Shown: piece by piece, positions 17,941 through 26,812 of the stretch
Numbering within the stretch: the stretch's first letter is position 1
Layout of the letters: each line of letters starts with the position of its first letter
Assembly: GCA_020160935.1 (NCBI GenBank)
Contig: JAIUPL010000017.1
Span: forward strand, 1-64,000
DNA: 64,000 nucleotides
Source of the DNA: Bacteroidota bacterium
GTDB taxonomy: Bacteria; Bacteroidota; Bacteroidia; Chitinophagales; Saprospiraceae
Direction: 5' to 3'
Program-made: the position numbers and the translations under genes
Notes under the pieces: generated by a model
Databases searched by the model: none
The model's input: the letters and a program-made list of their open reading frames with translations, nothing else
Told to the model about the DNA's origin: nothing

Positions 17941-18932
17941 TATACCATCGCTGCCAGTTGCGCCAAACGAGCCGAGTAGCCGGCTTCGTTGTCGTACCAG
18001 CCCACGATACGGCAGGTATTGCCGTTCACCTGGGTCAGCGGAGCGTCGAAAATGCAGGAGTGTGTATTGCGAACGATATCGCTCGAAACGATTTCGTCGG
18101 TGTTGTATTCCAGGATACCTTTCAGGTTGCTGGCAGCAGCGGCTTCGAATGCGGCATTGATTTCCTCTACAGAAGCGGCTTTTTTGATGGTAGCCACCAC
18201 GTCGGTAACGGAGCCGGTAGCCACCGGAACACGCAGAGAGTGTGCTGCGATTTTGCCTTTCAGGTGTGGCGCCACCAGTACCACTGCTTTAGCAGCGCCG
18301 GTGCTGGTAGGCACGATGTTCTGAGCAGCTGCGCGCGCACGACGCAGGTCGCGGTGCGGGCCGTCCTGCAGGTTCTGGTCGGCAGTATAAGCGTGGATGG
18401 TGTTCATAAAGAACTGCTCAACGCCAAATGCTTTGTCCAGCGTCATGATCATCGGCACCAGGCAGTTGGTCGTGCAGGAAGCATTGGAAATGATCAGATC
18501 GGTATCTTTGATCTGGTCTTCGTTGGCGCCAATGACAAACGTAGGCACGTCGTCGGCTTTTGGAGGAGCAGAAAGAACGACGCGTTTGGCGCCAGCCTGC
18601 AAGTGCAGGCCTGCTTTTTCCTTGTCGAGGAAAATACCCGTGCATTCGAGTACTACATCGACGCCCATATCTTTCCAGGGCAGTTCAGCAGGGTTTTTTA
18701 CAGCCAGACCGGCAATTTTATTGCCATTTACGGTGATGCTGTTATCGTCGGCGCTAACAGTGCCTTCAAAACGACCGTGCATGGTATCGTATTTCAGCAG
18801 GTGGGCCAGCGTTTGGTTGTCTGTGAGGTCGTTGATGGCGACCACTTCCACATTGGGGTTTTTGACAAGGTTGCGGAAGGTCAGGCGACCAATCCGGCCA
18901 AAGCCATTGATGGCAATGCGTTTTTTAGCCAT
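17940..18932 (-). CDS. gapA: Glyceraldehyde-3-phosphate dehydrogenase, 330 aa
   Basis: Class I GAPDH, catalysing the reversible NAD+-dependent oxidation of glyceraldehyde-3-phosphate to 1,3-bisphosphoglycerate in cytosolic glycolysis/gluconeogenesis. The Rossmann motif INGFGRIGRL is at residues 8-17, and Asp35 after the second strand favours NAD+. The catalytic Cys is C153 in NASCTTNCL. The C-terminus has the usual WYDNEAGYS. I chose the ATG at 18932 (MAKKRIAING), which gives the family length; an in-frame extension to 18980 would run over the -7 promoter box. The gene stands alone, with its own promoter box at 18978-18985 and terminator at 17861-17900. Confidence 0.97.
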   Translation of the reverse strand: MAKKRIAINGFGRIGRLTFRNLVKNPNVEVVAINDLTDNQTLAHLLKYDTMHGRFEGTVSADDNSITVNGNKIAGLAVKNPAELPWKDMGVDVVLECTGIFLDKEKAGLHLQAGAKRVVLSAPPKADDVPTFVIGANEDQIKDTDLIISNASCTTNCLVPMIMTLDKAFGVEQFFMNTIHAYTADQNLQDGPHRDLRRARAAAQNIVPTSTGAAKAVVLVAPHLKGKIAAHSLRVPVATGSVTDVVATIKKAASVEEINAAFEAAAASNLKGILEYNTDEIVSSDIVRNTHSCIFDAPLTQVNGNTCRIVGWYDNEAGYSARLAQLAAMV

Positions 18933-18977
18933 TGTTATCTTGAGTATTTTGTTTACGGAATGTGTTTCGTTGCGGCG

Positions 18978-18985
18978 CAAAAGTA
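18978..18985 (-). promoter_or_regulatory. -7 promoter box of gapA
   Basis: On the minus strand the sequence is TACTTTTG followed by CGCCGC, a perfect match to the Bacteroidota consensus TAnnTTTG. It ends about 45 bases before the gapA start codon. I see no good TTG at the usual -33 spacing. Confidence 0.6.
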
Positions 18986-19051
18986 AGGTATTGAAACCAC
19001 TTTAACGCTTAATCTCAAAGGTTTCCACCACTTTTCACGGTATAAATCTGA

Positions 19052-20152
19052 TTAATTCTTGCTCAACACCACCTGCATGCGCACCGGCTGGTGGTCGGAA
19101 AATTGATAATCCTGCTGAACACCTTTTACCTTTAGTACCTGTACATTTGGTGAAACCAGAAAAAAGTCAATTAAAGTTTCGAATGTCTTTCCTTTTTCAT
19201 ACGAATCGCGGCATTTTCTATTGGTGGAAATCGTCGGGTCGTAGGCAAAAACCCAGTTTTCCGGGAAAAAATCCGGCGGAATATTTCCCTGCTGGTAACG
19301 CCCGGAAAGGTCAGGTGCAAAGGAGTCGAAACGAAAATGTGGCGGGCACTGGTTCCAGTCGCCACCCAGCACGACGTAATTCCCCTGTTCAAATTCCCTG
19401 ACAGCCAAATCCCGAAGGTAGGGCAGTTGTATCGCCTTGATTTTATCGCCCGGATCGTATGCAGCATTGTGCAGGTTGATCACCACGAGTTGTTTGCCGT
19501 TTTGCAGGGCATAGCGATGAAGTGCGGCGCAACGATCGAGTTGGAAAATACGGTCGGGCATCGGATATTTTCCCGGTAACTGATGCCTTTCGACAGCACC
19601 GGGCTGGAAACGGCTGAATGTGCCCAGTCCTGAACGTACCTTCCCATATGCATTCCAGGGTTCCAGTAATGGGATGGGCACCCGGTCGCAGTGATAGTTT
19701 TCAGCATAGGTAGCCGCAAAACCGGGCAAGGCCTGACAATATGCATCGTACTGACGAATATCGTAACTCCGGTCCGATGCTTCTTCCACTTCCTGTAGCA
19801 GGATAAAATCCGCCTCTGCATGGCGCAGCAAATCCACTGCACCGGCCACGTTTTTTTCTACCAACGGCCGGGGCGTACGTACCATGCTGCTGCCGGAATA
19901 CCACATACCTTCATCGTCGTAAAAAAAATCCGACTCGGCGCCCAGCCCTCCAAAACCGACATTCCAGGTCAGAAAAACCAGCGAATCGGGTAGGGGAGTG
20001 GCCGCGGCATTTTGCGTAGGCGTAATCGAAATGGCGCCCTCTTCGGGCTGCCAGTCGCTCAGATAACCATGCACAAAAATGAGGATAAAATAACCGAGCA
20101 CAATACCGGCGATAGCCAGCAACACGCGACGAAGGGCAGTGCGTTTTACCAT
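19052..20152 (-). CDS. Membrane-anchored endonuclease/exonuclease/phosphatase-fold protein, 366 aa
   Basis: The N-terminal helix (about residues 8-28, LLAIAGIVLGYFILIF) is a membrane anchor or uncleaved signal, which places the rest outside the cytoplasm. The remaining chain has the EEP metal-dependent hydrolase motifs in order: TWNVG, LLQEVEE, NLHNA, VLGGDWNQ, a late DFFLVS and the terminal SDHQPV. These supply the metal ligands and catalytic His/Asp of the family, which cleaves phosphodiester bonds in nucleic acids, lipids or sugars. The substrate cannot be told from sequence. It has its own TACTTTTG promoter box upstream (20199-20206) and is separated from the PKD protein gene by a large inverted repeat. 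Confidence 0.85.
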   Translation of the reverse strand: MVKRTALRRVLLAIAGIVLGYFILIFVHGYLSDWQPEEGAISITPTQNAAATPLPDSLVFLTWNVGFGGLGAESDFFYDDEGMWYSGSSMVRTPRPLVEKNVAGAVDLLRHAEADFILLQEVEEASDRSYDIRQYDAYCQALPGFAATYAENYHCDRVPIPLLEPWNAYGKVRSGLGTFSRFQPGAVERHQLPGKYPMPDRIFQLDRCAALHRYALQNGKQLVVINLHNAAYDPGDKIKAIQLPYLRDLAVREFEQGNYVVLGGDWNQCPPHFRFDSFAPDLSGRYQQGNIPPDFFPENWVFAYDPTISTNRKCRDSYEKGKTFETLIDFFLVSPNVQVLKVKGVQQDYQFSDHQPVRMQVVLSKN

Positions 20153-20198
20153 AGTGGGGATATTTGCATGGTCGTGTCAATATGAACACAACTCGCCG

Positions 20199-20206
20199 CA
20201 AAAGTA
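20199..20206 (-). promoter_or_regulatory. -7 promoter box of the EEP-fold gene
   Basis: The minus strand reads TTACTTTTGCGGC, a full TAnnTTTG match, about 47 bases before the start codon at 20152. No convincing -33 TTG was found at standard spacing. Confidence 0.55.
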
Positions 20207-20290
20207 ACACGAATACAGTACGCGCTGTAGCGGGGTGCGACTGCGGAAGAGGCGGAATTTGGGGACTCCCACTGATTTTTATTTGAAAAA

Positions 20291-20430
20291 CCTGCTTCAG
20301 AGGGTTCCTTTAAAGCAGGTACACGCTACGCTTTGTGTCCCTTGTGCAAACCTTTGTGTCCCTTGTGGTAAAATAATTTAAACACGAGATCACGAAGGTT
20401 TTCACAAAGGGCACAAAGCGTAGCGCGTAC
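20291..20430. repeat. Compound inverted repeat between two minus-strand genes
   Basis: Arms 20319-20346 and 20403-20430 match at 25 of 28 positions (core cgctacgctttgtg). Inside them 20348-20358 pairs with 20391-20401 (10 of 11). A separate 7-bp stem, cctgctt/aagcagg, lies at 20291-20297 and 20313-20319. The unit ctttgtgtcccttgtg also occurs twice in direct orientation (20331 and 20353). The rest of the 323-base gap (20153-20475) holds only the upstream gene's promoter box. Confidence 0.85.
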
Positions 20431-20475
20431 AGATTGTATTTTGAACAGCGTTAAGAAAAAATCCCAAACATGCTC

Positions 20476-23400
20476 TTACCGCTGCACCGCCAGTTTCACA
20501 TACCTGCTTTGTCCGCCAGCACTGATGCGCAGCGTGTACATGGCAGCCGGTAATTCACTGTATTCAAATGTGTGGAACAGGTATCCGCTCCTGAAGTCCT
20601 GCGTTTCAAAAAGCAGTTGCTGGCCCAGTGTATTGAACAAAGCAAAGGTCAGTTCATTCTGTGGCAGCCCGCTCAACTCAACTGTAAATCTGCCGGGGTT
20701 AGGGTTGGGGAAAACGCGGAATACATCCCAGTCGGCAGCGCTCTGCGTTCCGGTGATTGTCAGTTCAATTACCCTGGAAAAAGTATCGGAGCCGCATTCG
20801 TTGGTGGCTATCAATACAATTTCATAAGTGCCCGATGCTGTGAAAACATGCTCCGGGGCTGCCAGGGTACTGGTATCGCCGTCGCCAAAATGCCATACAT
20901 AACTATCTGCGCCCGTAGAGGCATTGCTGAACAAAATTGTATTGTCGAGTCCCGCATACCCGAACAATGCCACGGGGGGAATGGCCACAACAATGGCCTG
21001 CTCCTGCGACACCACGTCTGTACCGTACACATTTCCGCTTGTAAGCGTAACTGTATAAGCGCCTGGCTCAGAATACGTTACAGCCGGATTTTGCTCGGTA
21101 GAAGTAGCAGGGTCTCCTCCGGGAAATTCCCAGAACCAGGTATCCGGATTGCCGAAAGATGCATCGGTAAACTGAACAGTCGCAGGCACACAGAAAGTAC
21201 TTGTACCTCCACTATTGAAGGCCGCAATCGGCGCATCTCCTTCTATTGTTACTTGGAGCAAAAAAGTATCCAGTCCGCATTCATTCTGAGCCGTCAGTTG
21301 CACAAAGTACGTACCTGTACTATCGAAAGAGTGGGTGGGAGATACCTCCATACTGAAATTTTCTGCCCCGGATCCAGGATCTCCAAAATCCCAGAGATAT
21401 GTATCGGCACCCGAACTCAGGTTGCTAAGGATGAGCGACAAACCGGCTGTTTGCCCCGAAAACTCCGCTACAGGTAGTCCGTTCACCTCAATGGTATCGC
21501 TGTACGTACTGGAGCCTGTAGCATTCATGGCGGTAAGGCTGACTACGTACGTACCGGGTTCGCTCCATGTCACTTGTGGGTCTTTATCAGAAGAGGATGC
21601 TGGCGAACCTCCTTCAAAAACCCACTCGTAAGAGGTCGTGTTGTCACTGGAAGTACTTTCAAACTGTATGGAAACAGGCGAACACAGAGGGCCAGAACTG
21701 GCAATGTGATATGAAGCCGTAGGTGGCGTTGCAATATGAACTATCTGACTGAGAGAGGAGGCGCCACAATTGTTCATGACTGTCAAGGTCACTGTGTAGT
21801 CGCCATCCTGCGAATACTGGTGAGCAGGTTCTGCCTCCGTGCTGGTATTGTTTGCAGAACCAGGGTCGCCAAAATTCCAGAAATAAGACTGACCGTTTTG
21901 GGAACCATTGGTGAATGCAACACCTGCCCCTGCCACATGCGGTTCAAAAAATGCAGTGGGCAATGGAAGTATCGTGATGTAGCCTGTTTGACTCACGACA
22001 TGCGCACCGGCTGCATTGGAAGCCGTCAGCATGACCGTGTAAGTACCGGGCGCGTTGTACATAACAGTTGGATTTGGCAAAATAGAACTTGCCGGCGAAC
22101 CTCCCGGGAAAGACCATTGGAACGAGGTAGCGTTGCTGCTCGACTGGTTGGTAAATGCTACCGTCAAAGGGCCGCACCCACTCGTTTGAGCGGCAGAAAA
22201 TGCTGCTGTGGGAGGACTGGTAACCACAATGATATGTGTAATCACATGAGAACCACATGCATTCGATGCAGTCAGTGTGACCAGGTACGAGCCGTCTGCC
22301 GCAAAAGTGTGTGTGGGACCGGCTTGAGTACTCGCAGGGCTTCCATCACCAAAATTCCAGGAATAGGACGTTGCATTAACGGAAGCATTGGAGAACGTGG
22401 TCGTCAAATTGTTGGAAGAAAAGGTGAATTCTGCGGTGGGCGCTCCGTTTACGACGACCACACCCGATTGCAGCGTCGTATCGGCCCCAGCGCTGTTGCT
22501 AGCAATCAAGGTTACACTATACACACCGGGGACAGCATACACCACCGTCGGATTGGTTTCCGTGGATGATGATGGCGATCCACCAGGGAATAACCACTGA
22601 AAACTGGTAGCATTTGTGGTCGACTGATTGGTGAAAGCAACGGTATGCGGCGAACAACCGCTCGACTGGCCGGCGCCAAAAGCAGCAACAGGCGGTGTAG
22701 TAATAACCACAACCTGGGTGAAGGTATTGGAACCGCAAGTGTTCGTAGCAGTCAGGGTAATGGTATATGTACCATCTGAAAGATACGTATGTGCAGGAGA
22801 GGTTTGCATGGAAGGAGCAGTGCCGTCCCCAAAATTCCAGGAATACGCCGTGGCATTCACCGATTGATTATTTACCGAAATGGTTGCACCATTTGTCGAT
22901 ACCGTAAATCCAGCCGAAGGGACGGTATTTACCACAACCACATTATTCTGTACAAGGGTATCGAATCCGGCGGCATTTCCTGTCACAAGCGTCGCTGAAT
23001 AAGTTCCTGCACTGGAATAAACCACAGTCGGGTTTGCTTCCGTTGATGCGGCCGGATTACCTCCGGGGAATGTCCATTGATACGAAGTGGCGTTTATACT
23101 CGATTGATTATGAAAGGTAACAGTCAGGCTGGCGCAGCCGGTATTATTGGTGGCATTGAAATTTGCCTGCGGCAGACTCACCACGGTTACTGTATGTGTA
23201 ATGGTCGTGCTGCCACAATTGTTGCTTGCTGTAAGGGTCACCGTGTACGTACCATCTATAGCATAGGTATGTACAGGTTGCGCATCTGAAACAATTGGAC
23301 TGCCGTCTCCAAAATTCCAGGAATAGGTGGTTGCATTCTGGGTCGTATTGCTGAACGTGGCAGTCAACAAAGAGGTGGAGTTGTTGAAAGCAGCATTGGG

Positions 23401-25809
23401 CGGCCCTGAAACGACAATGTAATTACTTTGCGTTAGGGGCGTACTACCCGCTTCGTTGGTGGCAGTCAGTGTCACATCGTACACACCTGCTTCATTGTAC
23501 ACGACCGTCGGGTTGGCCTCGGTAGAACTGGATGGCGTGCCGCCAGGAAATGCCCAGAGATAGGTGTCGGCATTGGCGCTCGACTGGTTGCTGAAAGTCA
23601 CGGTCAATGGCGCGCAGCCAGAAGTTACATCGGCGCTAAAGCCAGGCGTGGGGCCTTGTTCCAGTTGAATAGAGCGTGTAAAGGTTTTAGTGCCGCAAGG
23701 GTTGGTCACCGTAAGCGTTACAGTGTAAAGATTGCCAGTAGCATAGGTATGACTTGGACTCACCTGCGTACTACTCATGCCGTCCCCAAAATCCCAGGAG
23801 TAGGTACTTCCTCCAGTAGAGGTATTGGTAAATTGCACAGTCAGGTTGTTGATTTGGGAGGTAAAACTGGCCGTTGGCCCCGATTGTGTTACAATAAATG
23901 ATTCCTGAGTGAGCGAACTCGATCCTGCGCTGTTGGTAACGGTGAGCGTTACATCATATTCTCCTGCACTGCTGTACACAACCACCGGATTGGCGATAGA
24001 GGAAGTTGAAGGCGTTCCACCCGGAAATTGCCAGTTATATCCTGTGATGGCTGAGCCGGAAGACTGGCTGACGAACTGAACGGACAGGGGCGTACATCCG
24101 TTTCGGATATTGGCATTGAAGGCTGCCGTTGGCGCAGTTTTTACCGGAAGCGTTTTGGTGGAAGTGCCACAACTATTGGTAGCAGTCAGGGTAACATTAT
24201 AGGTGCCGCTGGTTGGATAAGTGAACTGCGGGTCTGTTTCCGTGGAGGTAAACCCGTTGCCAAAATTCCACAAATACGTATTTGCATTGGTCGAAGTATT
24301 GGTAAAAGTAACCGTATTGCCACTAACGCTAAAAGTGAAATTGGCAGTGGGTTTTGGTGCTATGACTACCTGTTTGGTGACCGTCGAAGGGCCGCCAGAA
24401 CCGGAAACGGTCAAAGTGACGTTATACGTACCGGCTGTTGCCCAGGTCACACTGGGGTTGGTCGCAGTGGAAGTAGCAGGGGAGCCGCCTTGAAAGGTCC
24501 AACTGCGTCCGGTAATCGTACCGGTAGAGGCGTCCGTAAACTGTACCGCCTGACTTTGGCAGGCAGGATTGGGCGACCAGTTGAAATTGGCGCTGACGGC
24601 GGGACCCGATGCACAGGGCGACAAACAACCGGAACTGATCAGGAAGGGCAGGTTGCTATTTACCTGGTTTTTGGAATTGTTGCTCCAGGTATTTGTGGTT
24701 GATACAAACGGGCACATGATGTAATTCGGGGGGCAACTACTGCCATTTTCCGGGTCATGGAAACATCCGAAATTATGCCCGATCTCATGCGCCGTCATAC
24801 AGCGGAGTTGTTGCGCATTGGAGGTGAAATCCTGCAAGGCATGGTACCTGAGATTTGAACACACGGCATCTACATATGCAATGCCTATCGTACCCCCGTC
24901 GAAGTTCCGATTGGTCCAAATCTCTCCCAAATCATAGTCGATTCCACCAAAACCTCCATTTTCACCCCATAGAACAAATTCATCCAGAAAGTTGCCTGCA
25001 TCTGTGGTCGAACTCCATGGGTCAGTACCCGTAATAACCAGTTGCGTTACAATAACATATTGAATATCATGGTTGAATACGCCTGTGTAGTTGGTCTGTA
25101 CGGTATTGATCACACCAATGTTGTGATTCTGAACGGCCGTCGTTGTAATGTATTTGTTGAACATCGAGCGGTCGGAAGCAATGGCCAGTTCCAGTTCGTA
25201 GCATGCGGAAATGGTTTCGGGGGTATCTTCCGGCGGCGCTCTGTGTTCGAGTTCTGAGCGCTTTTTGTCCCGCTCAAGCGAGAGACAAACTGCATTTTCG
25301 TGCGGAATGACGGCTTTGTCAGCATATACTACAAATAAATCCGCCCCTGCGTTGGGTTCGTAGTAGCCCAGGGGTTCGATGTAATAGGTGTCGGCGGATT
25401 CCTCCACAAAGCCATAAATAAAATTCGACGCCAGTGTAAGCCGCACCTGGCCTCCTTCGCGCGTTTCATAACCTTGATAGGATGGATCTTCCACCTGCTT
25501 GTGCAACTCTTTACCTTGTGGTGTTATCAATTGCAAGGTGTAGTTGGAAGATAAAATATGGGCAGGGGTCAAATCCAGTTTCCAACGGTGTTCGCCCAAA
25601 GTAACGTCTGTTGGCTGATTGCTTTTTACAGAGGACAAAATACCTGAAGCATCCAGGCTGTAAACCTCCCATTGTTTGAACGCTTTTGACAGCGCAACAG
25701 ATTGTCTGTATTGATCGTTAGGAGTGCCGAAAAAAGATTGAGCATTGGTAAATGGGGCCTGAAACAGTAAGAGCAAGGCCAAAGCCATGCATCGGAAGCC
25801 GATGTTCAT
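20476..25809 (-). CDS. T9SS-secreted metzincin metalloprotease with 16 PKD domains, 1777 aa
   Basis: A signal peptide (MNIGFRCMALALLLLFQAPFTNAQ) is followed by a pro-region. A reprolysin/adamalysin-like zinc protease has the motif HEIGHNFGCFHD (zinc ligands H341, H345, H351; catalytic E342) and a Met-turn YIMCP. From about residue 400 to 1690 come 16 PKD domains that alternate between two kinds: one with a GC..P...FPGG pattern and one with a WNFGDG...NxCGS pattern, so eight doublets. The last ~80 residues (VFPNPNPGRF to the end) are a T9SS type A sorting domain. It is probably an extracellular or surface protease; the PKD run is a stalk or a polysaccharide/protein-binding array. It is monocistronic by position. 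A one-mismatch -7 box (TACTTTCG on the minus strand) lies near 25869-25876. Confidence 0.93.
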   Translation of the reverse strand: MNIGFRCMALALLLLFQAPFTNAQSFFGTPNDQYRQSVALSKAFKQWEVYSLDASGILSSVKSNQPTDVTLGEHRWKLDLTPAHILSSNYTLQLITPQGKELHKQVEDPSYQGYETREGGQVRLTLASNFIYGFVEESADTYYIEPLGYYEPNAGADLFVVYADKAVIPHENAVCLSLERDKKRSELEHRAPPEDTPETISACYELELAIASDRSMFNKYITTTAVQNHNIGVINTVQTNYTGVFNHDIQYVIVTQLVITGTDPWSSTTDAGNFLDEFVLWGENGGFGGIDYDLGEIWTNRNFDGGTIGIAYVDAVCSNLRYHALQDFTSNAQQLRCMTAHEIGHNFGCFHDPENGSSCPPNYIMCPFVSTTNTWSNNSKNQVNSNLPFLISSGCLSPCASGPAVSANFNWSPNPACQSQAVQFTDASTGTITGRSWTFQGGSPATSTATNPSVTWATAGTYNVTLTVSGSGGPSTVTKQVVIAPKPTANFTFSVSGNTVTFTNTSTNANTYLWNFGNGFTSTETDPQFTYPTSGTYNVTLTATNSCGTSTKTLPVKTAPTAAFNANIRNGCTPLSVQFVSQSSGSAITGYNWQFPGGTPSTSSIANPVVVYSSAGEYDVTLTVTNSAGSSSLTQESFIVTQSGPTASFTSQINNLTVQFTNTSTGGSTYSWDFGDGMSSTQVSPSHTYATGNLYTVTLTVTNPCGTKTFTRSIQLEQGPTPGFSADVTSGCAPLTVTFSNQSSANADTYLWAFPGGTPSSSTEANPTVVYNEAGVYDVTLTATNEAGSTPLTQSNYIVVSGPPNAAFNNSTSLLTATFSNTTQNATTYSWNFGDGSPIVSDAQPVHTYAIDGTYTVTLTASNNCGSTTITHTVTVVSLPQANFNATNNTGCASLTVTFHNQSSINATSYQWTFPGGNPAASTEANPTVVYSSAGTYSATLVTGNAAGFDTLVQNNVVVVNTVPSAGFTVSTNGATISVNNQSVNATAYSWNFGDGTAPSMQTSPAHTYLSDGTYTITLTATNTCGSNTFTQVVVITTPPVAAFGAGQSSGCSPHTVAFTNQSTTNATSFQWLFPGGSPSSSTETNPTVVYAVPGVYSVTLIASNSAGADTTLQSGVVVVNGAPTAEFTFSSNNLTTTFSNASVNATSYSWNFGDGSPASTQAGPTHTFAADGSYLVTLTASNACGSHVITHIIVVTSPPTAAFSAAQTSGCGPLTVAFTNQSSSNATSFQWSFPGGSPASSILPNPTVMYNAPGTYTVMLTASNAAGAHVVSQTGYITILPLPTAFFEPHVAGAGVAFTNGSQNGQSYFWNFGDPGSANNTSTEAEPAHQYSQDGDYTVTLTVMNNCGASSLSQIVHIATPPTASYHIASSGPLCSPVSIQFESTSSDNTTSYEWVFEGGSPASSSDKDPQVTWSEPGTYVVSLTAMNATGSSTYSDTIEVNGLPVAEFSGQTAGLSLILSNLSSGADTYLWDFGDPGSGAENFSMEVSPTHSFDSTGTYFVQLTAQNECGLDTFLLQVTIEGDAPIAAFNSGGTSTFCVPATVQFTDASFGNPDTWFWEFPGGDPATSTEQNPAVTYSEPGAYTVTLTSGNVYGTDVVSQEQAIVVAIPPVALFGYAGLDNTILFSNASTGADSYVWHFGDGDTSTLAAPEHVFTASGTYEIVLIATNECGSDTFSRVIELTITGTQSAADWDVFRVFPNPNPGRFTVELSGLPQNELTFALFNTLGQQLLFETQDFRSGYLFHTFEYSELPAAMYTLRISAGGQSRYVKLAVQR
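20767..24600 (-). repeat. Sixteen tandem PKD-domain repeats in alternating pairs
   Basis: Each PKD unit covers about 225-250 bases, and the alternating A/B types make a higher-order period of about 470 bases repeated eight times. Type A carries a Cys early in the domain (NGCTPLSV-like) and W-x-F-PGG. Type B carries WNFGDG and a Cys late in the domain (NxCGS). Confidence 0.85.
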
Positions 25810-25995
25810 GTGAATAGAGAATAAGAAGTTTGGTAACGGAATACGTAATACAATCGGCTGTGGTTGCGCGAAAGTAGAGAGAAAATTGCGTCAGAAAATG
25901 CTGAAAAAAGTCAAATGTCGTGTTTCTGTTAAATCAAATACTGCGTACTAAATTTTGTACGAAAAAAGTTGAAACACCCAATCTCCAATGCAAAC

Positions 25996-26003
25996 TAACT
26001 TTG
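25996..26003 (+). promoter_or_regulatory. -7 promoter box of the outer-membrane barrel gene
   Basis: TAACTTTG fits the Bacteroidota TAnnTTTG consensus and is followed by CAC. A TTG at 25969-25971 is a possible -33 element, but the 24-base gap is slightly long. It is 32 bases before the start codon at 26036. Confidence 0.55.
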
Positions 26004-26035
26004 CACTTTCATGTTCAACCAAATATTTCAATAAA

Positions 26036-26644
26036 ATGGCATATCTGAAAAACCCGGCACTGCTGGTGTCTCTGTTTTTGTTACTGCTTGTAAGTCAGGG
26101 GTTTGCACAAAGAAATCCTGATCTCCCCGAAGAAGAAAACAAAGGGAAGAATGAAAAAATACCCTTTAAAGACAAGTTGTGGTACGGCGGGAGTGTATCG
26201 CTGGGCTTCAGTTCATTCAATGGCCAAAGCAATTTTGGATTCGGTGTAGCGCCTATGGTGGGTTATAAGTTTTTCGGCCCGTTTTCGGCAGGCCCGCGCG
26301 TATCCGTTTTTATGAATTCCATAAAAGTAGCAGGTTATAAAAGTGCTACCCTTTTTAATACCGAAGCCGGTATTTTCCTCCGTGCAAAAGTGTTTCGCGG
26401 CTTCTTTTTACAAGGTGAATTGGCGAATGAATGGGTGCAGCAGCCTTATATCGACAACCCCAATACAATCAAAAAAGAAAAATTTACCCGTAGCAATCAA
26501 TACCTCGGCGCTGGCTACAATTTCGGCTCCGGCGAGGGCGGCGGCTCGGAAATAGGTATTTACTACAATTTTGCAGTAGCCAACGATCTTAATTCCATCG
26601 AACAACCCTGGGATTATCGGTTCGGGTTTACGTGGAATTTTTAG
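26036..26644 (+). CDS. Outer-membrane beta-barrel protein, 202 aa
   Basis: The start at 26036 gives a clean signal peptide (MAYLKNPALLVSLFLLLLVS, cleaved after GFAQ). An upstream in-frame ATG at 25988 would lie ahead of the -7 box. The mature protein is short, with a charged linker (EEENKGKNEK), then alternating aromatic/small strands (WYGGSVSLGFSS, GFGVAPMVGYKFF, YLGAGYNFG) and a terminal Phe (GFTWNF). That is the usual C-terminal signature of outer-membrane barrels of about eight strands. A glycine patch (GSGEGGGSE) suggests a surface loop or turn. Function beyond an outer-membrane protein is unknown. It converges on the lipoprotein gene, with a palindromic repeat block between. Confidence 0.8.
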   Translation: MAYLKNPALLVSLFLLLLVSQGFAQRNPDLPEEENKGKNEKIPFKDKLWYGGSVSLGFSSFNGQSNFGFGVAPMVGYKFFGPFSAGPRVSVFMNSIKVAGYKSATLFNTEAGIFLRAKVFRGFFLQGELANEWVQQPYIDNPNTIKKEKFTRSNQYLGAGYNFGSGEGGGSEIGIYYNFAVANDLNSIEQPWDYRFGFTWNF

Positions 26645-26647
26645 GTA

Positions 26648-26812
26648 GAGACAAGGCACGCCTTGTCTCTTGTCTCGGAAACGATGATGCAAGGCACGCC
26701 TTGTCTCTTGTCTCGGAAACGATGATGCAAGGCACGCCTTGTCTCTGTTAATGGCGCCGGAGACAAGGCGTGTGTGATGACGGAGCCGGAGACAAGGCGT
26801 GCCTTGTCTCTA
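26648..26812. repeat. Palindrome-bearing 38-bp tandem repeats between convergent genes
   Basis: The core palindrome gagacaaggc-ac-gccttgtctc occupies 26648-26669 (10-bp arms). A 38-base unit that starts aaggcacgccttgtctctt and ends cgatgatgc follows as direct copies at 26653-26690 and 26691-26728, with a partial third at 26729. The palindrome recurs in inverted form near 26789-26811, up to the stop of the lipoprotein gene. The block fills the whole gap between two converging stop codons and could serve as a two-way terminator. Confidence 0.85.

Noticed and set aside
17886-18986. A long plus-strand frame opposite gapA
   Set aside because: gapA on the minus strand is unmistakable; the other frame is its antisense.
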